DNA from: Bacillus thuringiensis
GTDB lineage: Bacteria; Bacillota; Bacilli; Bacillales; Bacillaceae_G
Assembly (NCBI RefSeq): GCF_001182785.1
Contig: NZ_CP012099.1
Location: 3,656,501-3,720,500 of the forward strand
Length of the DNA: 64,000 nt
Reading direction: 5' to 3'
Both the position numbers and the translations under genes were made by a program. How positions within the stretch are numbered: the first letter of the stretch is position 1; each line of letters begins with the position of its first letter. The notes below the pieces were generated by a model. That model was not told the origin of the DNA, did not search any database, and worked only from the letters and a program-made list of their open reading frames with translations. Of the stretch, positions 8,563 to 16,967 are shown in pieces.

Positions 8563-9151
8563 GTTAAATCGTGCGAAAGAAAAAGTAAAAGAAAGGAACA
8601 GCACTAAAAGTATATGGCTTATTTCCGCTGCTTTTATACTCCATGTTATTTGGAAAAAACTACCCTAAATACTTTAAATTACTTTCATTTGATGGATTTC
8701 CTAGATTTTTTTCTTGAATCGCACAAAAACACTTATAAAATGAAGCTTTTTTATAGATTACGTCATATTTGAGGCAATTCCTATAAAAACATAACCGAAA
8801 GTATTTTCTGTACCAGCAACTACTTTTCAACAAAATTAAAGATGTAAGATCCTTTTCTTATAAACATTGCATTACATGACAAAAAGCTATGAATTACAAA
8901 ATCCCGCTAAAAATTTAATAAGGTTAAATTTTTAGCGGGATTTGACAGTCACTATCGAGAACAAGAGGTTGAAACAAAATTAACGAAAGGACCATATCAT
9001 ACTTTAGCCAGTAGAGAACGCGTAGCGTAATATACTCGTTTTCAACATAAAATGTTTTCTATATAGGGTCATATACAGACGAGAAAGGCGAGCCTAAAAT
9101 CATTTTACAAAAGATTTACATTAAAACAGATTCAAACATTTTCATATCAAT
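8563..9151. other. Non-coding spacer between rnjB promoter and dapA terminator
   Basis: Almost 590 bases with no supportable gene on either strand. Its one clear feature is the perfect 20-bp inverted repeat at 8899-8943. The rest is AT-rich with scattered stops. It is the longest gene-free stretch of the window, unexpected between two compact core operons. Confidence 0.6.
8899..8943. repeat. Perfect 20-bp inverted repeat
   Basis: Arms 8899-8918 and 8924-8943 are perfect complements with a 5-base loop, each arm pairing a GC-rich block (CCCGC) with AT-rich sides. On the minus strand the U residues lie mainly inside the stem and only TTTTGTAATT follows, so it is an imperfect terminator; on the plus strand there is no U-run. 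It could be a small-RNA terminator, a mobile repeat unit of the kind known from B. cereus-group spacers, or a protein site. Confidence 0.75.
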
Positions 9152-9184
9152 AAAAAAATGACCTAGTTCCACACTAGGTCATTT
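9152..9184 (-). terminator. dapA terminator
   Basis: A 12-bp perfect stem (9156-9167 with 9173-9184) just after the dapA stop, with a U-run on the minus strand. Confidence 0.9.
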
Positions 9185-9187
9185 TTA

Positions 9188-10066
9188 TTAACGAGGAATA
9201 GATTGCATTACAGATTGTAACGTTACTCTTTCTTCTTCTGTTAATGGAAGAAGTGGTAAACGTACAGAACCTACATCTAATCCAACCATTTGTAACGCTG
9301 TTTTTACTGGAGTTGGACTTGGCGCCATAAATAACGAATCAGTTACTCTTACAAGTAATTGATGTAATTTTTGCGCCTTCTTAAACTCTCCTGCTTGAAA
9401 TGCTGTAATCATTTCTTGCATTTCGTTTCCGATGACATGAGATGCTACCGAAACGATACCTTTCGCTCCAACTGCCATAGCCGGTAACGTTAAACCGTCA
9501 TCACCGCTGTATACCGCAAAGTCGTCCGCTGTTTTTTCAATGATTTCTGTCATTGTTAACACATCGCCGCCGGCATCTTTAATAGCAACTATGTTTTCTA
9601 TTTCTGATAAACGAACAACTGTATCAACGGAGATTTGTACAATAGATCGTCCTGGAACGTTATATAGCATAACCGGAAGCGGCGTGCTTTCAGCAATTGC
9701 CTTAAAATGCTGATACATTCCTTCTTGACTCGGCTTGTTATAATACGGTGCTACTAGCATTACTGCATCCACACCAACTTCTGTTGCCTTTTTAGTCAAG
9801 TCAATAGAAGCATGCGTATTATTGCTACCTGTTCCAGCGATTACGGGCACTCTTTTATCGACAACAGATACGACATGGCGATATAACGCTACTTTCTCTT
9901 CTGAAGTTAATGTAGGAGATTCGCCTGTCGTTCCTCCTACCACGATTGCTGTTGTACCGTTATCAATTAAATAATTTACCAATTTCGTTGTCTTCGCAAA
10001 ATCGATATTACCGTTTATATCAAACGGTGTTACCATCGCAGTTGCAATTGTCCCAAAATCTATCAT
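9188..10066 (-). CDS. dapA: 4-hydroxy-tetrahydrodipicolinate synthase
   Basis: A 292-residue TIM-barrel aldolase that condenses pyruvate with aspartate semialdehyde, the first step specific to lysine, diaminopimelate and spore dipicolinate. The Schiff-base lysine is K163 in VAIKDAGGDV; the catalytic Tyr is in LYNVPGRS near residue 135, and GGTTGESPTL near residues 43-52 is the family N-terminal motif. The ATG follows AAGGAGTGAGACC. It is the last gene of spoVFA-spoVFB-asd-dapG-dapA, 11 bases after dapG, and ends in a strong terminator. During sporulation the sigma-K promoter upstream should supply it with transcripts for dipicolinate synthesis. Confidence 0.97.
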   Translation of the reverse strand: MIDFGTIATAMVTPFDINGNIDFAKTTKLVNYLIDNGTTAIVVGGTTGESPTLTSEEKVALYRHVVSVVDKRVPVIAGTGSNNTHASIDLTKKATEVGVDAVMLVAPYYNKPSQEGMYQHFKAIAESTPLPVMLYNVPGRSIVQISVDTVVRLSEIENIVAIKDAGGDVLTMTEIIEKTADDFAVYSGDDGLTLPAMAVGAKGIVSVASHVIGNEMQEMITAFQAGEFKKAQKLHQLLVRVTDSLFMAPSPTPVKTALQMVGLDVGSVRLPLLPLTEEERVTLQSVMQSIPR

Positions 10067-10077
10067 GGTCTCACTCC

Positions 10078-11310
10078 TTATTGTTCCAGTTGCTTTTCTT
10101 TTGAAAGCTCAAACGCACTATGTAATGCATTTACAGCCTCCACTAAATCAGTTTCTTTTACAAGAACCCAAATTGTTGTATGACTATCTGCCGATTGCAG
10201 GATTTGAATACCTTTTTCTGCTAAAGCTGTAACGATTTTCGCAGTAACCCCTGGATATCCTGCCATTCCAGCTCCAACGATAGATACTTTCGCACAATGC
10301 TCTGTCACAATTGGCTCATATCCAAGGTTCTTTAATAATTTAACTGCATGACTTGATACATTATCACTCACCGTATATGCTACGCCAGTAGGTGAAATGT
10401 TAATTAAATCGACACTGATTCCTTCGTTCGCCATTTCTTTAAACACATGTTGCTGCAAATCATATGCCGTTTCTTTTGCAAGCACTTTAATTTGCGTTAC
10501 GTTTGATACGTGGGCAATACCTGTAACAGGACGTTCTTCTACATCACGACCTCTTGTAGCACCGTCATATGCTGAAATAAGCGTACCTTCACTCTCAGAA
10601 TACGTAGAACGTACACGAAGCGGTACTTTTGCATGCATCGCAATTTCAACTGCACGTGGATGAACGACTTTCGCACCTTGATAAGCCATGTTACAAATTT
10701 CGTTATACGTTACAGTTTGAAGATGACGTGCATCTTTTACAATACGAGGATCCGCAGTCATAACACCTTCTACATCAGTGAATATATCGATGTATTCAGC
10801 ATGAAGCGCAACACCTAATGCTGAAGCTGAAGTATCGCTACCTCCGCGTCCAAGTGTTGTCGTATCACCTTTTTTCGTTTGCCCTTGGAATCCTGTAACG
10901 ACGATTACATCTACATTTTCTAACTCTTCATGTATACGATCGCAATTCATTTCAATAATCTTTGCATTCGTAAAGTCATCATTCGTTACAAAACCAGCTT
11001 GTGCACCATTTAATGCTGCTGCTTTTATACCGTTCTCATTCAACATATTAGAGAAAACAATTGCAGAGATTAACTCTCCGCACGATAATAATAAATCTTG
11101 CTCACGTTTAGAAATAGTAGATTCCTCTTGATTTACAAGACTTAATAACGTATCCGTTGCATATGGTTCACCTTTACGACCCATAGCAGATACGACAGTA
11201 ACTACTTTATAACCAGCAGCTAATGATTTTTTTATATGATGAAGCGCATGCTTACGTCCATTGTCATCACGTACTGATGTGCCACCAAATTTTTGAACAA
11301 TTATTTTCAT
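10078..11310 (-). CDS. dapG: Aspartate kinase I (DapG)
   Basis: A 410-residue aspartokinase, making beta-aspartyl phosphate in the first step of the aspartate pathway. The N-terminal kinase domain starts MKIIVQKFGGTSV and contains TTLGRGGSDTSASALG near residues 145-160, followed by two ACT domains (about 255-405, ITQIKVLAKE and VSIVGAGMAGYPG). I take the ATG at 11308-11310 because AGAAGGTG lies about 6 bases upstream; the longer frame would begin at a GTG inside that site. It sits 23 bases after asd. In B. subtilis the DapG isozyme is inhibited by meso-diaminopimelate; no lysine riboswitch is seen here, which fits DapG rather than LysC. Confidence 0.95.
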   Translation of the reverse strand: MKIIVQKFGGTSVRDDNGRKHALHHIKKSLAAGYKVVTVVSAMGRKGEPYATDTLLSLVNQEESTISKREQDLLLSCGELISAIVFSNMLNENGIKAAALNGAQAGFVTNDDFTNAKIIEMNCDRIHEELENVDVIVVTGFQGQTKKGDTTTLGRGGSDTSASALGVALHAEYIDIFTDVEGVMTADPRIVKDARHLQTVTYNEICNMAYQGAKVVHPRAVEIAMHAKVPLRVRSTYSESEGTLISAYDGATRGRDVEERPVTGIAHVSNVTQIKVLAKETAYDLQQHVFKEMANEGISVDLINISPTGVAYTVSDNVSSHAVKLLKNLGYEPIVTEHCAKVSIVGAGMAGYPGVTAKIVTALAEKGIQILQSADSHTTIWVLVKETDLVEAVNALHSAFELSKEKQLEQ

Positions 11311-11333
11311 ATTTTGCACCTTCTCTTAGCCGT

Positions 11334-12380
11334 TTACACTAATTGTAATTTTACTAAGCGCTCTGCAATTTGAACAGAATTCCACGCAGCGCCTTTTAAT
11401 AAGTTATCAGATACGACCCAAAGATGGAATCCTTTATCGTTATTTAAATCTTTACGGATTCTTCCAACGAATACTTCGTTTTTACCTACTGCAGTAGCTG
11501 GCATTGGATATAACTGCTCTTCTGGATTATCTTGCAGAACAATACCTTCCGCATTTGCAAGTAAGCTCTTTAATTCTGCTACTGTTACGCCTTCTTTTTC
11601 TACTTCGATGTAAACAGACTCAGAGTGTCCTGATACAACTGGTAAACGTACACATGTTGCCGCTACTTCTAATTCAGGCATATGCATAATTTTTTTCGTT
11701 TCATTAATCATTTTCATTTCTTCAAACGTAAATCCATTATCTTGGAACTTATCAATCTGTGGAATCGCATTAAAAGCAATTTGGAAATGCTTCTTATCGC
11801 CTGATACAGGAAGAACATTTGCCTTAACTTCTTCGCCATTTAAGATTGCTTGTGATTGTTCATGAAGTTCTTCAATAGCTGCCGCACCAGCACCTGATAC
11901 AGCTTGATATGTGGAAACGATTACTCGTTTTAAACCATATTGCTGACGAACTGGCTCAAGAGCTACTACCATTTGAATTGTAGAACAGTTTGGATTTGCA
12001 ATAATACCATTATGTTCTTTTAAGTCGTTTTCATTTACTTCAGGTACAACAAGTGGCACGTTTTCTGTCATACGGAATGCACTTGTATTATCAACAACAA
12101 TCGCACCGCGTTTTGCTGCTTCTGGCGCTAATTGTTTCGATACAGATCCACCAGCACTAAATAGTGCGATATCTACTCCTTCAAAGCTTTCAGGAGTTGC
12201 CTCTTGAACTGTAAATTCTTCGCCTTTAAATACAAGTTTCTTACCTGCAGATCGTTTAGATGAAAGTAACGTTAATTTCCCGATTGGAAATTCTCGTTTC
12301 TCTAAAGTATTTAACATTTGTTCACCAACTGCGCCGGTTGCTCCAACTACAGCGACATGAAAAGTTTTTTGCTTTTCCAT
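11334..12380 (-). CDS. asd: Aspartate-semialdehyde dehydrogenase
   Basis: A 348-residue NADPH enzyme reducing beta-aspartyl phosphate to aspartate semialdehyde. The N-terminal Rossmann motif is [15 protein letters not shown], the active-site Cys is C132 in NPNCSTIQM, and [14 protein letters not shown] near residue 245 carries the substrate-binding Arg and catalytic His. The ATG at 12378-12380 is chosen because AAGGGG lies 7-8 bases upstream, rather than the GTG one codon earlier. Between spoVFB and asd is a 150-base gap with a hairpin and a candidate promoter, so asd-dapG-dapA may be expressed both vegetatively and, by read-through, in the mother cell. Confidence 0.96.
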   Translation of the reverse strand: MEKQKTFHVAVVGATGAVGEQMLNTLEKREFPIGKLTLLSSKRSAGKKLVFKGEEFTVQEATPESFEGVDIALFSAGGSVSKQLAPEAAKRGAIVVDNTSAFRMTENVPLVVPEVNENDLKEHNGIIANPNCSTIQMVVALEPVRQQYGLKRVIVSTYQAVSGAGAAAIEELHEQSQAILNGEEVKANVLPVSGDKKHFQIAFNAIPQIDKFQDNGFTFEEMKMINETKKIMHMPELEVAATCVRLPVVSGHSESVYIEVEKEGVTVAELKSLLANAEGIVLQDNPEEQLYPMPATAVGKNEVFVGRIRKDLNNDKGFHLWVVSDNLLKGAAWNSVQIAERLVKLQLV

Positions 12381-12425
12381 CACTATGCCCCTTTCTAGAT
12401 ACCAATCCTTCTATAACTTAGAATC

Positions 12426-12450
12426 AGAAGGAGTATACAATACCCCTTCT
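12426..12450. other. 11-bp hairpin upstream of asd
   Basis: Arms 12426-12436 and 12440-12450 pair over 11 positions with one G-U. On the minus strand the following sequence (GATTCTAAG) is not U-rich, so it is not a normal terminator. It lies in the probable asd leader and could be an mRNA-stabilising or regulatory hairpin. Confidence 0.45.
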
Positions 12451-12476
12451 AATCTTAATAACGTTAATTTTATCAT

Positions 12477-12506
12477 ATTCTACAGTAAGAATGATGGTTT
12501 CATCAA
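12477..12506 (-). promoter_or_regulatory. Possible vegetative promoter of asd-dapG-dapA
   Basis: TTGATG (12501-12506) and TAGAAT (12477-12482) on the minus strand are 18 bases apart in the spoVFB-asd gap. Both hexamers are one to two bases from consensus. Confidence 0.4.
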
Positions 12507-12530
12507 AAATTGTCCGTTTTTTTTCGTTTT

Positions 12531-13130
12531 TTAATTCATATATCTGAATTTTTCTACGACCACCGGTTGCAATTGCTTTCCTTGCAGCGCTTCTAATACT
12601 GTATCTTCCAGTAACTCCATACGAGCTACCATTGAGTTCGGTTTTTTCTCTGGCGCATCTTGACCAAATGGGACGAAGTAGATGTTTTTTGTGGCCATTA
12701 GGCGCATGAGATTTACCCCATTTAATCCTAAAGCATCATTCGTCGAAACTGCCAATACGACAGGCTTGCCATTTCTTAGCGTCGCTTTTGCTGCCATTAG
12801 TACTGGAGAATCTGTCATTGCATTTGCAAATTTACTCATAGAATTTCCTGTTAAAGGAGCGATTACCATGCAGTCTAATGGAATTTTAGGTCCAAGTGGC
12901 TCTGCTCCAACAATTGAATTAATTGCTTTAAAACCTGTTATTTCTTCAATTTTCTTAATCCACTCTGCTCCTTCTCCAAATCTAGTATTTGTTGATTGAA
13001 CAGTGTATGAAACAACGGGACGTACTTCTGCCCCTTCAGCAATTAATTTTTCTAAGTGCGGCATAACTTCCTCATACGTACAATGTGAACCCGTAAATCC
13101 GAAACCAATTCGTTTCCCCTTCAAACTCAT
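12531..13130 (-). CDS. spoVFB: Dipicolinate synthase subunit B
   Basis: A 199-residue flavoprotein-fold subunit (MSLKGKRIGFGFTGSHCTYEEVMPHLEKL) of dipicolinate synthase, which oxidises dihydrodipicolinate to dipicolinic acid in the mother cell of the sporangium. The fold resembles the phosphopantothenoylcysteine decarboxylase/UbiX flavodoxin-like family, visible in DCMVIAPLTGNSMSKFANAMTDSPVLMAAKA. The start overlaps the spoVFA stop by 4 bases (ATGA), so the two subunits are translationally coupled. The downstream neighbours asd, dapG and dapA make the substrate. Confidence 0.95.
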   Translation of the reverse strand: MSLKGKRIGFGFTGSHCTYEEVMPHLEKLIAEGAEVRPVVSYTVQSTNTRFGEGAEWIKKIEEITGFKAINSIVGAEPLGPKIPLDCMVIAPLTGNSMSKFANAMTDSPVLMAAKATLRNGKPVVLAVSTNDALGLNGVNLMRLMATKNIYFVPFGQDAPEKKPNSMVARMELLEDTVLEALQGKQLQPVVVEKFRYMN

Positions 13131-14029
13131 TTCTTTTCCTCCTCCTTTGCAATTGCATCTGCTGCTAATAACTGAGAAAGAACATTTGCTAAAATTTGCC
13201 CAGCCGTTTTGGGAGCAACAATACCTGGTAATCCAGGTGCTAGCAACGCTTTGACTCCTCTTTTTTCCGCATATCTAAAGTCAGTACCGCCTGGTTTAGA
13301 AGCTAAATCAATCACTAACGTATGAGCTGGCATTTTTGCAATAACATTCGCTGTTACAACGAGGTGCGGAATTGTATTGATTACAATATCGATATTTCCT
13401 ACTTCTTTCTCTATGTCTTGCATATGAAAAGGAGAAAACATCATTTCTGTAATACGTGCAATATGTTCAGATCGTCTTGCTCCAACTTTGACATGGGCTC
13501 CTAATGATTGAAATGCTCTCGCAACACTCATTCCTGTTCTACCAAATCCTAGAACCATTACATTGGACCCATGAATTGTATAGTCGGTATGTTGAATTAC
13601 CATCATTAATGTACCTTCTACAGTTGGAATAGAATTGTATATTGCCACATCATCACGATCAAATAATTTAACAAGTTTTCGGTTCGTAGTAGATACGAGA
13701 TTTTCCAAGTAAGGTGTACCAATACCCGAATATATAGTAAAGTGTTCTGGTGTATTTTCAATTTGTTCTTTCGTTATTGAAACTTTTTCATTTGAAAAAA
13801 TAGTATCTACTTCTCCTTTAGCATTTGTACCTGCAACCGGCAAAATAATTGCGTCTACAGAAGTGAAATCTAAATTTTGTATACTTTCTTTTGCTGCCCC
13901 TGTGAAACCATGATCTAACTGATCAAACCCTATCAAAGAAAGTTTCGCATCCAATTCAACTAGCTTACGAATTACTTCTAGCTGCCTTGCATCTCCTCCT
14001 ATGACAGCAATATGCATCTCAGTCAACAT
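13127..14029 (-). CDS. spoVFA: Dipicolinate synthase subunit A
   Basis: A 300-residue NAD(P)-dependent dehydrogenase-like subunit. An N-terminal domain (IAVIGGDARQLEVIRKLVE) is followed by a Rossmann domain with VMVLGFGRTGMSVARAF near residues 155-170. With SpoVFB it makes dipicolinic acid, the calcium-chelating solute of the spore core that gives heat resistance. The chosen ATG follows AGAAGGTG by about 9 bases; a second in-frame ATG four codons later (MHIAVIGG) lacks its own site. It is the first gene of the operon and has a good sigma-K promoter match about 65 bases upstream. Confidence 0.95.
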   Translation of the reverse strand: MLTEMHIAVIGGDARQLEVIRKLVELDAKLSLIGFDQLDHGFTGAAKESIQNLDFTSVDAIILPVAGTNAKGEVDTIFSNEKVSITKEQIENTPEHFTIYSGIGTPYLENLVSTTNRKLVKLFDRDDVAIYNSIPTVEGTLMMVIQHTDYTIHGSNVMVLGFGRTGMSVARAFQSLGAHVKVGARRSEHIARITEMMFSPFHMQDIEKEVGNIDIVINTIPHLVVTANVIAKMPAHTLVIDLASKPGGTDFRYAEKRGVKALLAPGLPGIVAPKTAGQILANVLSQLLAADAIAKEEEKK

Positions 14030-14093
14030 TCCCTAATTCACCTTCTTTTTCTGTCATTTATAAGAAAAGTGCCTACTTTTTCTTTTTCCTCCA

Positions 14094-14123
14094 CATCATA
14101 TGTAATGTACGAGTTTATGGTGA
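14094..14123 (-). promoter_or_regulatory. Candidate sigma-K promoter of the spoVF operon
   Basis: On the minus strand TCACC (14119-14123) and CATATGATG (14094-14102) are 16 bases apart. The known sigma-K consensus is a CAC core at -35 and CATANNNTA at -10; only the last A differs. B. subtilis spoVF is a sigma-K operon. The element lies between the ymxH terminator and spoVFA. Confidence 0.65.
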
Positions 14124-14171
14124 TTGAAAATCCAAATGCACATATGATTTATCAGGTTTCTATGTAGATAC

Positions 14172-14197
14172 AAAAAAAGATGACCAAAATGGCCATC
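14172..14197 (-). terminator. ymxH terminator
   Basis: GATGGCCA and TGGTCATC on the minus strand form an 8-bp stem (one G-U) with a 3-base loop, followed by seven U residues. It isolates the spoVF operon from ymxH. Confidence 0.85.
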
Positions 14198-14199
14198 CT

Positions 14200-14451
14200 T
14201 CACTCCGAATTTGAACGATCTATACTATCACAAAGAAGCATATCATGTCCGACTTTCTTTATTTGACTCCATGCCACCCTTATTTCTTGTGGTTCCTTTT
14301 TAAAACCTCCCCACTTCCCTACAGGTATTATAAGTGTTTGTATTTGTCCGTCTTTCTCATTAATCTCTAAATCCATATAACCTAAGACTCCCATTTTTTC
14401 CGCTTTTTCTATATCTACAACCTCTTTACCACTTAATTCACTTAATCGCAT
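14200..14451 (-). CDS. ymxH: YlmC/YmxH-family PRC-barrel sporulation protein
   Basis: An 83-residue protein with a single PRC-barrel domain: MRLSELSGKEVVDIEKAEKMGVLGYMDLEIN followed by TLIIPVGKWGG and IRVAWSQIKKVGHDMLLCD. Two of these paralogues (YlmC and YmxH) are common in spore formers and function is not well established. It lies between mlpA and spoVFA, as ymxH does in B. subtilis. The start follows a weak AGGGGGAG-type site. It has its own terminator and is separated from mlpA by another. Confidence 0.88.
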   Translation of the reverse strand: MRLSELSGKEVVDIEKAEKMGVLGYMDLEINEKDGQIQTLIIPVGKWGGFKKEPQEIRVAWSQIKKVGHDMLLCDSIDRSNSE

Positions 14452-14520
14452 ACATACTCCACTCCCCCTACTTAATTTTTCATTTGTATTGTCTATAATT
14501 AGTACCTATTCTATATGTAT

Positions 14521-14563
14521 AAAAAAAATAACCTTCTCTCATTTAAAAAGAGAGAAGGTTATT
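14521..14563 (-). terminator. mlpA terminator
   Basis: A long stem (14527-14540 with 14550-14563, 9-base loop) followed on the minus strand by a U-run, about 24 bases after the mlpA stop. Confidence 0.88.
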
Positions 14564-14586
14564 ATCAGATACATCATAAAAATCGA

Positions 14587-15828
14587 TTATAGTTTTATTC
14601 CTTTTGGAAGTTTTCCATCTGGACTAATAAGTGCCGCAGAGAATTCATCAGTAAACATGTTGCGAATTAATCCGTCCACATTTTCTTTTGTTACAGTGTT
14701 TACACTTTCAATAATCTCATCAAGTGAACGATGTTTACGAAGAAGCAATTCATTTTTACCGTTACGGCTCATACGGCTATTTGTACTTTCTAAACTTAAC
14801 ATTAAGTTTCCTTTTAATTGCTCTTTACTATTCATAAGCTCTTTTTCTGTAATACCTGTATTTTTCAATGTCTCTAATGTTTCTTGCATTGTTTCATACA
14901 GTGTATCTAATTGTTGGCTACCTGTTCCACCGTAAAGTGTTAACATGCCTGTATCTTCATAAGAAGAGTGGTAAGAAAATACCGAGTAAGCTAATCCACG
15001 TTGCTCACGTACTTCTTGGAATAAACGGCTACTCATGCTACCGCCTAAAACATTATTTAATACAATTAAGTTATAAATATCTTCGTGTCCCATTTGTAAG
15101 CCTTTATATCCTAGACATAAATGAGCTTGTTCCGTTTCCTTTTTACGGGCTACCTTATTGAAATGGAAAATTGGGCTATGTACTTGTTCACGGTTTGTTG
15201 TTCCTTCATAACTACCGAAATATTGCTCCACTGTTTGTAAAAATGCTTCATCAATATTTCCTGCAACTGATACAACTACATTTTCAGGTGTGTAATGATC
15301 TTTTATATATTGACGTAACGTATCACCTGTAAACGTATTAAGCGTTTCTTCTGTTCCTAAAATAGGATATCCAAGTGGATGCGTTTCATATGTTGCTTTC
15401 GTTAACATATCATGCACAATATCATCTGGCGCATCTTCGTACATTTTAATTTCTTCACATACGACATTCTTCTCTTTTTTCAGTTCTTCCTCATCAAATG
15501 TTGAATTAAAGAACATATCTGCTAAAACATCTAAAGCATATTTAGCATGCTCATCTAATACTTTTGCATAGTAACAAGTATATTCTTTTGAAGTAAATGC
15601 ATTCACTTGACCACCAATGCTATCAAATGATTCTGCAATCTCTCGTGCACTACGTGTTTCTGTCCCTTTAAAGAACATATGCTCTAAAAAGTGAGAAATC
15701 CCATTATTTTTTTCATTTTCATTTCTTGATCCCGCATGGATCCAAATACCAATTGCAACCGATCTTACAGTTGGTATATTCTCCATAACTATTCTTACAC
15801 CATTTTTACAAGTATATTTTTTAATCAA
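14587..15828 (-). CDS. mlpA: M16-family zinc metalloprotease (MlpA/YmxG)
   Basis: A 413-residue member of the pitrilysin/insulinase-like M16 family (mitochondrial processing peptidase type). The inverted zinc motif HxxEH is HFLEH at residues 46-50, and the distal Glu lies in KNVVCEEIKMYEDAP near residue 125. The C-terminal half shows the family's NNVLGGSMSSRLFQEVREQRGLAYSV segment near 258-285, so both M16 domains are present and no truncation is seen. A GGAGGAAAG site lies close before the ATG. In B. subtilis the homologue follows ylxY, as here. Its natural substrate is not established. Confidence 0.93.
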   Translation of the reverse strand: MIKKYTCKNGVRIVMENIPTVRSVAIGIWIHAGSRNENEKNNGISHFLEHMFFKGTETRSAREIAESFDSIGGQVNAFTSKEYTCYYAKVLDEHAKYALDVLADMFFNSTFDEEELKKEKNVVCEEIKMYEDAPDDIVHDMLTKATYETHPLGYPILGTEETLNTFTGDTLRQYIKDHYTPENVVVSVAGNIDEAFLQTVEQYFGSYEGTTNREQVHSPIFHFNKVARKKETEQAHLCLGYKGLQMGHEDIYNLIVLNNVLGGSMSSRLFQEVREQRGLAYSVFSYHSSYEDTGMLTLYGGTGSQQLDTLYETMQETLETLKNTGITEKELMNSKEQLKGNLMLSLESTNSRMSRNGKNELLLRKHRSLDEIIESVNTVTKENVDGLIRNMFTDEFSAALISPDGKLPKGIKL

Positions 15829-15915
15829 AAACTTTCCTCCTACTGCCAGTTTCTCTAAATAAAACGCTATTATTTAATGATAACAAGTTTAAGGATGAAT
15901 GTCATGCAAATGTAT

Positions 15916-16815
15916 TTAATCCACACGTTTTTCATCCAGTAATTCAGTTATATTCCCCACTTTATATCCTTGTTCCTTCAATTTTGTAATCATTGTTTCT
16001 AAAGCCTCTGCTGTAGACGAAGTAGGATGCATTAATATGATAGCACCTGGATGTATTTTTCTCATTACTCTCTGCAATAGTACATCCGGCTCAGGTCGCT
16101 TCCAATCAATCGTATCTACAGTCCACATAATCGTTCCCATTTGAAAATCATCTGCAATCTTTACGACTTCATCTCGAAAGCTTCCACTCGGCGGGGCAAA
16201 CCATCTTACTTTTTGATTCGTTGCTACTTCTATCATTCGATTTGTTTTTTGTAACTGATCTCGTATTTCATCTGACGATAACGTTTTCATATTAGGGTGT
16301 GTGTATGAGTGATTTCCAACTTCTTGTTTTGCATCGACAATCATTTTTGCAAACCGCAAATTTTCTTTCACCCAACGTCCTTCTAAAAAGAAAGTGGCCT
16401 TCACATCATGCTTTTTCAAGATTTCTAATATGCGAGGCAAATACTCATTTCCCCATGCCACATTTATTGTTAATCCTACCATCTTTTTATTGGGATGCCC
16501 TCTATAAATTGGAGCTGGTGATAAATCTTCCAAATGAACACTCGGTGAGACTTCTTTGAATTCAAGATATTTTTGATCAAATTCCTTTAGCTTCTTCATA
16601 TTATTATACGATGCTTCAATATCCACTTGTCTTCCATTATATCCAGGTGTTGCCTTCCATATTTTATCAATCATCGCATTTTGAGGTGCAATCTCATACT
16701 GTTTTGCATGCTTTTGAATTTCTTTATGCAAGTTATCTTGTGCAAAAACAGAATAAGAGCCTAAACTGACATATAAAGAAAATATACATATGTATGCCAA
16801 TATACGAACTTTCAT
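15916..16815 (-). CDS. ylxY: Polysaccharide deacetylase-fold protein YlxY with degenerate active site
   Basis: A 299-residue exported NodB-fold protein. A signal-like N-terminus (MKVRILAYICIFSLYVSLGSYSVFAQ) precedes the domain (about 105-290). The first catalytic motif, usually TFDDG, reads TINVAWGNE here, so the Asp general base and metal-binding Asp are missing, while the second motif HSYTHP near residue 170 is kept along with RWFAPPSGSFRDEV. It resembles the YlxY sporulation protein rather than an active deacetylase such as PdaA. The ATG has GGGAGGGTTTAT upstream. It lies between pnp and mlpA. Role as enzyme or binding protein is uncertain. Confidence 0.88.
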   Translation of the reverse strand: MKVRILAYICIFSLYVSLGSYSVFAQDNLHKEIQKHAKQYEIAPQNAMIDKIWKATPGYNGRQVDIEASYNNMKKLKEFDQKYLEFKEVSPSVHLEDLSPAPIYRGHPNKKMVGLTINVAWGNEYLPRILEILKKHDVKATFFLEGRWVKENLRFAKMIVDAKQEVGNHSYTHPNMKTLSSDEIRDQLQKTNRMIEVATNQKVRWFAPPSGSFRDEVVKIADDFQMGTIMWTVDTIDWKRPEPDVLLQRVMRKIHPGAIILMHPTSSTAEALETMITKLKEQGYKVGNITELLDEKRVD

Positions 16816-16938
16816 ATAAACCCTCCCAAATTAGCTATATAAAAACATTTTCTTCTTATCTTTGTTAATTTGAGCGTTATAATGAAAACTATACCTATAC
16901 CGACATAAAAATATATGAACATCATGTTTTTTACATAA

Positions 16939-16965
16939 CAAAAAAAGCCAGTTTAACTGGCTTTT
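16939..16965 (-). terminator. pnp terminator
   Basis: A self-complementary AAGCCAGT/ACTGGCTT hairpin right after the pnp stop, followed by a U-run on the minus strand. Confidence 0.85.
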
Positions 16966-16967
16966 AC

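Noticed and set aside
8911..9028. An open stretch of about 39 codons on the plus strand beyond the palindrome
   Set aside because: It has no start codon with a ribosome-binding site, begins within the palindrome arm and is followed by further stops in the same frame. I cannot tell it from chance.
14489..14935. 148-codon plus-strand frame over the mlpA end and terminator
   Set aside because: It runs across a terminator hairpin and opposite the conserved mlpA C-terminus; composition (Ser/Phe/Ile rich) is that of an antisense frame.
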